In this document: in pieces, positions 25,301 through 40,300 of the stretch | Position numbering within the stretch: position 1 is the first letter of the stretch | How the letters are laid out: each line of letters begins with the position of its first letter | From: Tomocerus qinae | Lineage: Eukaryota; Arthropoda; Collembola; Entomobryomorpha; Tomoceridae | Assembly: GCA_020055645.1 (NCBI GenBank) | Contig: CM034549.1 | Coordinates: 15,769,930-15,833,929, forward strand | Direction: 5' to 3' | DNA: 64,000 nt | The notes under the pieces: generated by a model | The model's database searches: none | The model's input: the letters and a program-made list of their open reading frames with translations, nothing else | Told to the model about the DNA's origin: nothing | Position numbers and translations under genes: made by a program

Positions 25301-28300
25301 TTCATAATTTTTTGCTTTGATTAAAGTTATAAGAGAATAACAACATTTTACATAAACATTCCTCAATGCACTGTATTAGATTGATCTGATATTAATATTA
25401 AAGTAAGCATCAGAGAATACAAAATGGAGATTAACATCCATTCATTCCATATGTCTATTCAGCTGCAAGTATTTACTATGAACTAATGATATGTTTGCAA
25501 TTGCATTCCTTATATTGCCTTCATTTAATTTTACAGGACATACTACATTTCATACTTGTTAGTATCATTGTCCATGTCCTATTAAGTATGATTCGAATCT
25601 CTAATATTGAGTTTTGGCTGAGCATTCAAAAGAATGTTAACATTTACCCTTTGAAATTGTATACAGATTACAGATAGTGGTACAAAGTTTCTATTGCTTC
25701 ACCACATCAAATTGGTTTTGCCTATCTCAAACTATAGTTAACCATTAATCTATTTTAATGAATGCTCGTCTTACCATTAGCATAATAATTCCACATAAAA
25801 AGTTATGTAATTTGATTCAATATTTAATGACATTGAGAGAATTCTGTACCAAGCAACTGCAAACTTTTTGTGGTGGCTGGCTGAAGTTATGTAAGTATTG
25901 TATCTCATAAACTTCCATACAATTCCCCTTTTACTATTACTTATGCATAATATGAGAAAAACAAATGGTAAACATACATATATGTAAACATTTATACATT
26001 TTTAATACTTCCTCATTCCTTGTGCTTCGCAAACAACTCAAGAAGTGAAAAAATTCAATTGTTTTCTCGTCCCTTTTATACCTAACCGAAACCAGTGCAC
26101 TTCTATAAATTACACGATTTCAATGAATACTCAATTACTTAAATAATCTAAAATTGCAACTATTAATTTCAACGAAAACATGTCAAAGACATTTCTTTTT
26201 CTGTGAACACCACAGATACCTAATGCAATTATTATGTAATTACACAATGCACAGAATCCACTATCAAAATTATTATGTAATTGCTCGACTACAAATTACA
26301 CACAGTTCATGGATACCGAAGAACCTGCCTTAAGTATAAATTATATATAAAATGGAATGCCACAATTTGGTTCATAGGTGCCTATGCCCGCATATTATAC
26401 TATAATATTATAATATTATTACTTTTGTAGAATTTACAGAATTCTATGGTACACCCAATCCCAAATTCATCTAGAATTTCCAAAAAATGATATTACCTTT
26501 CGAAAACAGAGAGTGCCTTCACAACACTTTGCAATACAACCAGCATCTTTTTGTGTAGGTGCATTTCATTTCCTTGGTCTTCCATGTAATTAAACTCCTT
26601 AAGGCCAAACTTATATTTACTTTTCGATTTTACCAAAAAAGAAAAATAGAAAAAACGATATCTTAATAGCACCTGGATACTAGTGGATCATTAACGTATA
26701 CACATTAGGGTATATACGATTTAAGTCTTTCCAGCAATTCAAGACACGCAACGTTGTAGTTAAAGTATTAGATTGAGAAAACGAAGTTTATTTTGCTGAG
26801 AGAAGGACGGAAGGAGAGAAGGAAGGGACGGATAATTTTTTCCTGGAGGAGTACCTCCGCTAAGCTTAATGTTATTTATAAAGTAAAGAGATGAAAGTGG
26901 GAAGCTAGGAAGATGAAGCAAGCTTAAGGCTATTATGATTACGATGTTTCATCGTATACTTTCATAATAGTTGGTGATAAATCACGTAGTGACTACGTGT
27001 TTCTCTTAGCCATCCGTGCTAAGATGTATTTGAGTCTTACCACTATATGCTACTGCATCAATAAACTATTAGATAAGGTGTCCCGTCCTGTCTACTGAGA
27101 CTACATTAAATATTCACACTGTGAACGAATGAAAATACTCGAACTTGCCATAACCAATGCAAAACCCCATTCCTTTTGACTTTTCTGACTGATCTTTCCC
27201 AAACTAGTGCAGAATAACAATTCAACAACCTACTTATCCCCAAAGAAGACACACTACACTAACAATCATCTAAGATCCCATTACACTTTCACCATATTTC
27301 ACCATAAGAATGAAATAAATGGTTGATTTCCTGCATAAATATTCCGTCATTACACCTTTAGGTGCTTTCATAACGTAATCAAAACAGACAGGAGCTACAT
27401 TTAGTAAAATGTGTCAGAAAAGTGAAAAAAGGTGTGTCTCTAGCAAGAATTATTAGTGGCTGAGTTGCGAATGAAATTGATATTTAATACCCGCACAAAT
27501 CTAAATCCGATTTTGTGTGTCAATCCTACTTGAGAAGAAGAAAAAGACATAGAGCAATAGGATTACTTCAGAACTTTTGCGAAAGTGCGAAAAAAACACA
27601 AATCCACAAACAAATCAATCAAAATCCAATTACGAAAGTAGTTGGATATAGACGACGAAACGGGGGATTTGAGATTCAAAGATTTTCTTTACTAAAGTCT
27701 TAATATCACTAGCAAGAAACTGTATAAAATTCTCAAAACACCACACGACACATGACATCCTAAGTACTTACATCCGCTAACTCAATTACTTCTTGCGAAT
27801 TTTTCACGGAAAGAAACCAACTCAATTATTTGCCCAAACCTAAGTGCATTTTATACTTATGTAACTTTATGTAGGAGCTGGGTTATTAATCACGGGATGC
27901 TGTCATTTCTTAAGTACTATAATCCTCGTAGACAATTTCTTTAAACTTATTAATGCATAGAGAAAAGTGCACGAGCTCGGCAGGTGTGACATTACCCCGT
28001 GGCTATTTACCCAAAGTGCTAAACGAAAGCAACTTATTATCTGGAGAGCTTGTATACAATTTGCATGTAATTGGACACTCAGGATACGACTTAAAATAAA
28101 AACACACAAGAAGATAAAAAACGCAGATACTCGAAGAGACCCAATTTTTAAAATTGGTTAACTTTTCTTCAAATGTCAATTGCACTTTCTTCTACTTAAG
28201 TTACAAACCAGATTGTATCAGATATCAAACACTAGCTCGTAGTAATAGTATTTTCTGGATTTCTTTAGCAATACAATCAAAATGGTTGTTCAGAGTTCAG

Positions 28301-31300
28301 ACGGTGTCAGTTCGTACTGCCAGATTCAGTTCACATTGCACAGACGAGGACATCAATAATGTTAAATGAAAAGGAAAGGTGAAAGAGAAAGTTCACGTTC
28401 AATCAATCACCATCAAAACGTACAACAGAACGCAGAGACTGAAGCAGAGTCACATTTATTTAATAATGTTTTTGTGGCTAGAGACGAGTGGGTCGAAGAA
28501 CTAGATGGATGAGTTGTTTTCTTCATGAACATTGAACATAAATACCTAATGCCCGGAGAGTCAGAGAGCCCAGGTAATAATTTATTATTCTCCAGGAAAA
28601 TTTTCCCAGTAGAGTCCTCACTTGGAAAATGCCTTTCAGTAAAACAAGAATAAAAACTTTCGAGAAGAATGACAAAGTATTTTATTTATTTTGAGTCTTT
28701 TGAGACGATTTCTGGTGAATTTAATTTGCCCTTCTAGGTAAGTACGTCATGGAGAACCAAAATGTCAAGTAGCCAAGTGATTGTAATGCAAAATGAACGA
28801 GATGGTTGGAAAAGTTATACGGAAATTAGGTATTTAGGTGTAATTTGTGGCAGAGGAAGAAAGATCTGTGTGCGACTGGGTGAGACTGTCAAAGATAAAT
28901 AGCACATATCCCTACAAAACTGAAACTGAAGTAGTAAACAGGGAGCAGGAGTATTGAGTTGGCCAACCAAAGCCATGACTGGAGTGTGTATTTTGAGTTC
29001 TTTCCTTGCTTGCTCTCTGTTCCAGTGGGTTAGGAGAGAATAGGACAGAGAAGGGTACGCATTCTGCCAAAATCCTTTTCTATAATATGCTGTCTATATT
29101 TATTTACTTATAGTATATGATTCTAAGCACATGGATGAGATTCTACTATTTCCTCACTATGTTTTCTATTACACTTGAGGTTGACTTAGGAGCTGACTGA
29201 AGTGACTCAATAGTGGGACACGAATGTACACCAAACCCAAATATAATAGCTTCCCCGCTGAACCTGCAATTACGTAGTAGATTCTGACTGAAGGGAGAAA
29301 GTGAGAGTAGGGAGAAAGCACTGATGGGCGGGAGATTTCTCGCTTACTCTACCCCACTTTGCCCTTGAATTTTCCTTGCTTTCTCCCTATATACCTCTTT
29401 CTATAATAGGACTCAAGGAAGTCAGTAGTAGAGCGATATTATTAGCTAGGAGCAATATTACTACTACTTTCTTATCTATTTTCGCTCCATGACTCCTATA
29501 CAAACCAGCTTTATACAAATCTAGATATAGGCAACATTTCACTCTTTCAACTGCTCTGTCCATGATGGAAAGTTCAATAATGCAAAAAATCAAGAATGTG
29601 AGCTAACAAATATGCCTACCAGTAAAGTAACGGCACTCTTACTTAAATATGTAAAGGGAAACATACATGCAAAATTTATTCATCCATCGCAAACACCCGC
29701 AATCCAAACTCACCAAAAGTTAACTTGTTTCATCACTTTCACCACGAAATCTACTTCACCTATTACATCAGAACAACAGAACAACGAAAACGTTTTTAGG
29801 TACTAACACTGGCTATTGTAATCAGGATGCTTTCACTCAGGGCCGTATTTAGAAATTTCGGGGTGCTCCTGACATTTCAAACAGACAAAATTGGATGAGT
29901 GCTTTCAATGGTAAACTAAATTATTAGCTTGTGTTTATTTCAGTGTTTTTTAAAAAAATCGAAAAATAATGGCGTAAAATGACATTAAATAACAATAGTT
30001 ACGTGTTTTGAGATCTTTTTTTCTTGGATTTTTGGTAAGGGGATATCAATACCCAAACCCCCACTCACCACAGCTTTGCTCTCGGTTATATACTGCGTCG
30101 TACACAATACAAAATGTTACACCATTACATGGTACTGATTGTACCACTATAATAGTAAGTATCTATCTTTAAAAATCCCATCGACAAATGTAAATATTGT
30201 AGTTAACTTTCTCCTTTATACCTATTACATTCTATTAATCCATTATTTAATGAAACTGTTTCTGCTTTTTAGATGTCTGCAGTAGTGTTTAAAGGTCTAA
30301 AGATTGTTTTCCAACACAGATTTTTTGCACACGAATATTTGAGTAGTAAAACATTTTTCTACCATTATACCTACACTATACCATAGATTATCTTCTAAAA
30401 CATAAGTTATTTACAGACGACAATTTAACACGCATTGTTACAAATTATTTACTCTACTTACTAGCACAATTAAACTTTATTATTTTTACGTACATTTTCA
30501 GAAAAAAATGATTGAAAATTTTACCATTACGTTCAGTATAAAAGGTTAATTGAATGATTGACTGTAAAATAAATTAACTGGTTGCATTTTTCAGTCAGAA
30601 GTACTGCCAGGGGGGGCAGATTTGGAATTTGTTTACAATAGCTGAAGTCACAGACATAACATTCATCTGCCTCAGGAGCTACTACTTATTACTTAAGTTT
30701 GTTTAGGCTTATATTAATCCATAAGCCTTTTCCACTACGTATACATATTTTCAGGAAATTCACTAACTTTTACTTACTAAAATATATCTTCAATTATAAC
30801 TTTCCGTTTTAGCTTTAAATATTTGTATGCAAACAGCATAATCTGCACTACGTTCATTAGAAACTTTTTACCAACTTATGTTTGAGCTGCTTTTCTGCCT
30901 CAAATAATATAATAAAACATCACTAAAAAAGTTGATGCTGAATAATACTAACATGGGACAGTGGGATTCATGAATAAATAGTTACAACAAATATAGAAAG
31001 TCAAAAAAAAACAAGTGTAATGTCTTTTTGGAGAATGGTAATGAAAATTTTTGCAACTTGATATTCCACGCGTATGGCTTTAATACTTAAGTTTATTGGT
31101 GGTTCATGCATTGAAAACGTAATGCAAATAGTCATAATTGCGACCTAAAACTCTCTTGTTAAATTAGGAATCATACAATACGGTAGTAAGTGTAATATAT
31201 TATGATTGTATAAAAGAGCATTGAATAGAGAACGGAAGTGCAAATGGGGGACTCTCACATAAAATATTGATTGGGCCCCAGCTGCACTGGGAATTGGAAA

Positions 31301-34300
31301 TGTTATATTCAAATGTGAAGCTGTTATTTCCATTCTTGCATTCAGTATTATACGTATTCTGAGTTGAGACACTTTTGCATAGTAGAGTAAAGCTTTACTA
31401 CCTTCCCTTAATCAAATGCCTTGACGAGAGGGCAAATAATTTGCTACTCTGCCTGAATAATATTTACTTTCAACAAAGAGACAAAATATTCAATGCTAAG
31501 TAATCCTGTGTAATTGCTTTGTATATCTCTACAGTTAGATATACTATTGGAGATTAGATACGCCATAGACGAATCCATTTCATTAAGAAGATACGATTTT
31601 ACAACAGTTGCAGTCGCAAGCAAAAATCTTCTGAAATGTCAAGCAAACCGGGTTTGTTTGCAGGAAATTAATTACATTCCATGAACATCAAACGCATTTT
31701 TCCATCTCTCGTTAAAATCATGTTTACCGATTGTACCCGTATATTCGGATCTAAGGAAAATCTAATATGAATCAAAATTAAATTCTGGCTGTTGAATTTC
31801 AAATACTCCATGTAATGTTTGCACAACTTCTGTAGACAGCTCCCAATCAGAGAAATTGTCAAACAACTCATTATGCGAACGGAAACATCCTTCCTTTGAT
31901 AAAATGGAGCTTAACATCACATATTCATACACTACACTAAGCAGTTTCATATCTCTGGCATTGACACTAGGTATAATTAAGAGGATATGATAGAATCAGA
32001 TAGAATGGAAACTGAGGAAAAGGCTACCTAACCCAAAACTCGATGCCATCTACCGCACTGTCAAAATGCAAACTGGTGTGTTAAGGTCATTCAGTACATG
32101 CCGAGTCGAAGTGAGACACGTAAATACACAGATAATGTCAATTTCAAATATGCAAATGCATGCTGTAAAGGCGTGTTGGAATATCTTGTGGCAGTTTATT
32201 CTGCAGTTGCAATATGTTTAATGACTATTCTATTTTCAATACTGTAGATTGCAATTTAGCAATTCAATAGATTTATATTCATTATCATATTTTACCCAAC
32301 CTTACACTGGCATGCTACATCAACATGAACCAAAATTGCCATTACCCATAGTAAATTAACACTTGCAGACTTGGGCTGCTTATTTAAGGGCACTAATAAA
32401 ACAGAAGCAAAATAAAAAATTTATCACCTTGTGGTGTCCAAGAGTTCGAACTGCCATGTTTCTGTAAATAACAAACAAATGCATATCATTAAATTAACGA
32501 ATGCTAATTAAAAGCTCAAACTATAAACTCTTTATGAACCGTTGAATTGACTATTTAATGCTAAAAAGCCAATTTCTCAAAATTAGAATAGCAATCGTCA
32601 ATCGAAGATTCACAGACACTATTTTAACCATTACAACTAATTAAAAACGCATCTTTAGCTGAATGTTTTGACATGTACAAAATTACATAACAAATATTAT
32701 TAAGAAGAATATAGCATCCTTAATATTTTAAAAACTAATAGCACGATACAATTTAATGATTTTATTCGTTTCTATTACTATTAAACTTTTTTAACGGAAA
32801 GTGCAATTACTCTACATTATCAGTTATAGGTGATTTGTCAATCTGAGGAATTTTATTATTACAATGCAAAAATTGCATATACAATGTCAAAAATGTTGTC
32901 AGATCAAAGTGTCTTTTCCGTGTAATAAACTCAGAACTCATTTAATAGTAATCTTATGCAACGCTTACTTAGAAAACGGAAAATGATTCATGGAAATTTA
33001 CAGTTAGAGATTTGTAGTATACTCATTCAACGTAATACAATTTAACATTTGCATCTAGGGTTGTTGACATGTAATCTATTGATTTGGTTGGAGTTCATTG
33101 CAATACTAGATTACATTTACATTCCAATGCTCTATAAACGGTTTAGCTTACAATTAGTAAACTTTCCATTACAATCAAATCAAAGTCTTATTACAATGCA
33201 ATGGTTCATGGGTGAATGTGTGGTTAACATTGGCAAAGGTAACTCTTATCTACTACAGACTACAGGACAGTGACAACACGTACAAATACATTTACATTAA
33301 AGTAAATACCACTATACCTATTGAATAAAATACACAATCATGTTACGCATTACTAAAGAATCTACTCCACGTATTATAGATATGACTTAAGAGAAATAAA
33401 CTAGAATCATTCATCTATAAATATAAACTTACAATCAAATTAATAAAAATGTGTTACTACAGAATACAAACACATCTAAAAACTATTTGTATTATCTGTC
33501 ATATATCTATTCATTACAATGATAATATAGCAATAAAATAAATTTCATATAGTATATAATGGTTTGTGCAATAATTGTGATGTCAATGTATTGTTCAAGG
33601 TCCAGTCGACTGTTTTCGTTCTTCTTTGTTACGTTTGCAATAATTATTGCAGTAGACATTATAACGAGAACATTGAGATTCCGCCACGAGATTATATAGA
33701 ACAATAGATTGCACCTTTACATAGGTTTGCCTTGTGTTCAATAAGACATTGAGAAGGACGAAAAACAGTTTTAATTACAATATCACAAGTAGGTCCCTTA
33801 ATAGTCGTATAGTGCATAATACTCTGATACCCTAATACACATCTACAATGTAACTAAAATACAATAATGTTCATCACTATTACAGATCTAAAGACAATAT
33901 CCTAACACATTAATAAATCCTGCTTGAGAGTGGAAAGTGTGCGAAATTAATCCTCGAGGAAGGGAATTTCTGGTGTTCTGTATTATTATGAGCAGAAATG
34001 TAACGAAATAGGTAGCTTAAATGAACAGACCTAAAAGCAGCATAAAAAATCGTTTCATGAATAAAGGATAAAGGAGGAAATGGAGTTAATACAGTGTTGA
34101 AGAGGAGTTGTGTAAGGTAAGGAAACCTAATTATGTGTGTGATTCTCGAGGGAAAATGAAATTCATTATTAAAAAATCCATCTCCAGATAACTAAAAGAC
34201 TCTCACACATTATGCATAATGATTCATCTTCGCCAGAATAAAGAGGCTGATGTGAAGTAACAACCATTTTGCCACTTAAGTGAGAATGCAACTTTTGATG

Positions 34301-37300
34301 ATTACTTTTCCCATAATAATATAGATGTACCCTGGTAAGAATGAATTCCCGAAGACCGCTGTGTAAACTCTCATGGTCCAAAGATCGACTTCTTTGTTTC
34401 GTTGCAGACACTAACTGAATATTTTCCTTGCTTTTGCTTTTTTTCCACTTGAAGTACGAAGTCACTTTAGACATTTTTCAATTTCAAATTAAAATACGAG
34501 CTAGTTTCTAAATATATTGAAAAATAGATTCATGAGAATCTTCACAATCGGAAATAAGTGCACAAATAATTGACTGACAGTGGCAATGGGAAAAACACAA
34601 TTGGCTAAGATTTAGATCTGCGCGAATTAAAAAATGGATGGAAATAGTAGAAACCGAAGGAAACTATAAACCATAATGTAGCTGAGGATGGGGATAAACT
34701 TTCAAAAAGCAGTTGCACGATCCTTTGACTTAAACAAACCGACAAGAACTAAGTATCTAAGCACTGACTGCTTTGCCTTGAATGAGCTGAATAACTGAAA
34801 GCGTGAAAAATATCATGAATTCATTTAAACCCTTTCCACTCCATTCCCTTGTGCATTACAATACATTAAGTACATAGATTTAACTTGACTAAGTAACTAC
34901 TACTGATATAGTCATCCCTCTTTAATAAAGCTCTACAGATAATCTATTTGTACACATACAATATTGTATTCGCACTATATACTATTTCTATATGCAGCAC
35001 AATAGAAAACACGAATGCAATAGAAAACATTAGTGGGTAGTGTGGCAATTGTAATTCTGTAGGTAGGACATAATGCATAATATACCTAAACTGAACACGT
35101 ACATTACATAGGTAACTTAAAATCACTTCAGCCACAACACAATCATGAGATAGTTTAACTCTCAACGGCAGTTCAGATTAGTTTACTACTTAAACCAGCA
35201 TACTATAAAGTGAGCACTTGCCTACTACTTTACATCACAATACGCTGTTTTGAATTCAATAGCCGCGCAGCGTCAATACATAAGTACACTCCTACTCCAA
35301 CTATTACAACCATCACTTGACTTAATGATAAACTGTCATTAAATACTGCATTGAAATCATCTAAACATAGAGGCTTGTACTGATTTCTACATCATCCTAT
35401 GCTACAACCAAATAAATATAATTTCACATGCTAGAAATTATATATAATAAATATTATAATTTTTACAAGGCTTGGCTACAAATAGGTATGACATGTCATT
35501 GCATATGTGTACTACCTCATTTGTTCACAATACAATACATATTATTTTCTATGTCTATAACAAAACACCTTTAGCATGTGTGTGTACATAAATATATTAC
35601 CATTTATTTTACTCTTTAATACTATGCAGGCAAATACTACAACCACAACGAATACTTGATGTGCATTGTGGTGCGATGTGACATTACTATATTCCTTTCT
35701 ACTTAACAGTTTGGCCCACTGTGGCAGTTTAAATACAAATTTCATACATATGAACAGACAAACTCACAAGGTAACTCTAAATCTACTTATTATTAACACA
35801 CTGTAGTAATCTTTTGTAACTAAACTACATAAGTCAACATTTAACTTGAGATTTTAACCATTTCTCTACTACTCTCAATCAGCCTCTATTTCACTTGAAC
35901 AAATACTCCTAGAAACACGAGCTGAATACCTAATCATTTAATAACGTAAATTCTGTACACAACACTCACCACCTAGATATTTTTATCACTTCATATATTC
36001 TATTTTAACTATGAGAACAATGTCAAGTTCTATCCCTACTTTATGATGTACAAACTATCTACGACAAGTGATAACTAAATCCCTCGATGGATTTGATAAT
36101 CCTGGTTTCATTCAAACCTAGATTTAAAAACAAATAGATATATTATCATGAAAATAGATTATATCATACAACATTACTTGAACTTTTGACAATTTGCTAT
36201 TTTAGCATAAGACTAGATACACTAATTACAGCATTATATAATTATGGCAAACTATTGAAACATGATATACTAGATTTTAGTAGATTAAAAATTACAATAC
36301 TGAAAATGTCCTCTTTATGGCTATTTACAGTACTTAAACCTGCCATTAAAATACAATTTGTGGTTGCAATAACATAATCTACAATACTTTAATGATATAA
36401 CATATATTTCACAGAGCTGGAATTTTAATAAAATGGTTAGAAATTCCCGTGAATTGCAAATGTACATAATATCATGAGTCATTCTATGGGCTTTGGGCGT
36501 AACACAACCATATTTTGAATATTTTATGAGTACATATGTGCACGTGCATAATACATTAAAAAACTGCGAGTTCAACCTACTGATATTAGCGAGTTGATAT
36601 GTACATTGAAACTACCTACATTGATACATACATCTCTACAGACCAATATTTAACACTTTATCACTAAATTATTACAACCGTTTACCACACCACAATTGAG
36701 TGAATCAACTCAGTGTGAAACCAAATATACAGAACAGTTGATGTACTATTAGTAAACAATAAAATGTCTATTACTCTGGACATTAGAAGACATCACTACT
36801 AACTGTCATAGCTTGTTAAGCCACATTATATTGAAACTCGCTTAATCTTGACTAAAAATCTGTTTTACTTGTATTTTACAAATGAATTGCTTATAATGTA
36901 CATAAATATAGAATATTTTCCATCATCAATTATTCAACTCTATTCTAACAATTAACTGCAGTTAATAATGCAGAGAGATTTTTTCTAACCTTTAAGGTCT
37001 TGACCAATTAGTAAGAAAGATTGGCAAACACAGAGTAAAGAATAATATTATTTTACCACATTGAGCACGAAGTCTCAGCCTGATAGTCATATATCTTCCA
37101 TGGATGACTTATTTCATCTAGACACTTCTTCGTCATGTCTGTAAATCTATTTATGAAAGAAATTACAGGAGGATCGTAGACAGAGATAAAAGGTAGACAT
37201 TATATGTGCATAGTGTTTCAAGTTACACAATTATCTTAAGTACACAGAGCGAGCTAAATATTTAATTGACTAATTTAGGTCAATTATAGTAACCTAATGA

Positions 37301-40300
37301 AACGTAACCTATTACAAGAGTAATCTGGAATGAGCAGTACAGAAGATATGTAGGTATTACATAGACAAAGGCATTTTATGCGCAGAAATGTTTACCTACT
37401 CTATTTGACAATTAACTTAATTACATTCAGCCACGCCCATTGCATTACATGATCTGGAATAAATACACTATGAGCATCCAGTTACCATTCACATCATATA
37501 TTTTAAAAGGGAGTAAATGATTCGAAACTTTACATGTTTTTGTAATACAAGTGGCTTACGTACATTTTTCCGTTTGTCGTCAGATGCATTAACAGAATGA
37601 GATCTATGGCGGAAAATGTCCATCACTTTAGAAACAGGACTTCGTAAACTGTCAGACCCAGAACGTGGTCGATGCCCTGAGGAAGAGCTGGAAGATGAAT
37701 TCTGATTTTGAGATTCTGAAGACGAACCACCGCCACCCATCAACGAGTTCTACAAATTTTAAAAGCACATTATTTTCAATAAATTTGGACATATTTATAA
37801 AGATTTATGAACCACATAAAAATCTCAATACATCTATCGCAACTTGTTGCTGAACACGAGCTTTCTTTTTCTTAGCTATACACATACGAAATGCTGATAA
37901 CATGGTTAAAAATGAACTTATATAAAGTTATGTCAAGAATCAAAAAGGTCAAAGATTAAAATTGAATAAGTATAAAAGGCTTTGCCGCTGACAGTGTCAG
38001 CTAAACTGAGAATAACAAAGAAAGGTTGTTTACAATAAAAAAAATCTCCATTATACTATACATTCATGTAATGCAAATGCAAAGAGATCCACTCAAACAC
38101 ATTATACAAAACATTCAAAACACTTATTAACATTACCTTTTTGTCATTTTGTCTCAGAGAGCTCAGATTGTTTATTTGCATTGAATTTGTGAGAATATTA
38201 AAATTCATTGCATATAAATATAAGTAACAACAATTCAAACCACGTCAACTTATATATAGATCCATAAATGAAAAATGATTTTCGTACTTGTACAGCTGTA
38301 TGCATTTTTGACATGAAATTAGGTTTCTTCATTTTCGATGCATCAGACTTGGACCGGGGTCGAAAAGCATCCAGTAGAGAAGTCGATTTTGTTTTGACAA
38401 CATTCTCCCCAGATTTGTGTCGTCCTCTTTCATCGTCTCTAGCCTGAAGAAATGGTTTGAGCATAGCCCTGTAGCCAGTGTTAGTCGCTCCTGTAACAGT
38501 ATGGTAGTGGCTTGGGTAGCTCCCGATCGCATTTTCATTTCCTTCGTCCACATCTTCAGTCAGGATAGATGGTAATTGCTGCCCTCGGAAATTCTGAAAT
38601 GACAATAAACAAAATATTAATTTAATAGATGTGTTTTTACAGTACTTAAGACACATTACTACTTAAAAACGCACTTAACTAGAAGGTAGTATTTACAACA
38701 ATTACATTTTATGAGACTATTAAAATCATGTACAGTGCAATTAATTAAGAATATTGTAAATATCGCACGTAAAGACGAAAACTAATTCTATACACTACAA
38801 GCACTGATATATAGAACATACTATACATAAACCAGGCATTTCATTGCGTAATGTTTATCCACAGTATAAATTACGTATTGTCATAAACTTAAAACACACA
38901 ATTATGATACATACCTACTTATTGAGTCTATTAAATATAATTGATAATCATAGAAATTCATTAACTATGGTTAAGGTAAGTCAATAACTAAAAACAGGAA
39001 ACCTCGAAAAGTATTAAAATAGACGGCAATATATTAATGGACATGATTTGTTCAAGTCTGTATGTAAATTGACGTCTATATGCATTATTAATGGTTCTGG
39101 TTTCCTGTGCCATAATTACAAAATTCATGAACGGTACTTTTGAATTAATAGCACCAATTAACTTCTGTTTAGCATTATTGCTATTCAAATGAACTCGGAG
39201 TTCTCTGGAAGAACAAATACCCAGATCATGGCCTACATACCTGCCGCTATTTAATATTACCAAAATATTTGCATCTCACTTCGCTTGTGCCCCTTGACTC
39301 TCTATTGAAATTCCCTTGAGAATTTACGAGCGCATTTGGAAATTACAATACGGAGCTTTGTGTACATTATTGACACTACCCACAAGTACCAAGAGTAAAT
39401 TGCAAATGTAATCCCATGACATAATGCATATAACATGTCTTTAGTATATAATGTTATACTTACACAATAGTCGTTCTGCATTTCCACGGAAGCAATCCCA
39501 ATTTGTACCACGGGTACACATGAAAGTATAAACCATGCAAGCAAGAGCTTTACTACTCAGGCAAATAGATTTAAGGAAACTCAATAAACTTTCCACCAGC
39601 GCATCGCATAACACAAGTCAATATAGTTATAGTTCTATTTTAGTATAAATTTTCGCTATTGATATCCCAACATATCTGTTTACATATAGGCATAAAGGAT
39701 CTTTAAACGTATAGGAATAGCCTAGTACATGATGCATAAACAGACAGATAAACTCGAGAGAAAAACAAGAACATTATGTGATAAGTATGAGCAGAAGCCT
39801 CGAGACTGCCTGACCTGAAATACTAAGAGGACAATAAGGACATCCCATTTCCCCAGCAGTTTTACGAATCACCATCAGAGCATCACAAATATTCGTCGGC
39901 CCTTAGAAACACCCAAAGGATTCATAACATGCTCAATAACAATTTTACAAGTTGAGTTCCATTTCATAATTTAAGTAGTCGTGTCACCGAGTCATCCTCA
40001 TATACTTTATTCTTCCGCTTAACACAAAATGTCCGGGGAGACGTGCATGGGAAAACCTCAATGTGCTTCGCTTACTTCTAGTATTCTATGCACTTGAGCA
40101 AAGGCAAACGATGGAATATAATCGTACGTAATTACCCCCAGGTATTACTTTCTAAGCCACAACAAATACCGTAATAACTTCACCGCCCATCCGTATGATG
40201 ATGAGTCACACACAAAGTAAAAGAAACTGCTTTCTACTTTGATACGTTTCCCTTCCTTTCTCCACTGACTCACCATACCACGTTCATAATCTTACCTTCT

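Noticed and set aside
38988-39263. 91-codon minus-strand open frame just upstream of the 38.6-kb exon
   Set aside because: No acceptor/donor pair in a compatible phase was seen, and the sequence matches no AMPK gamma region.
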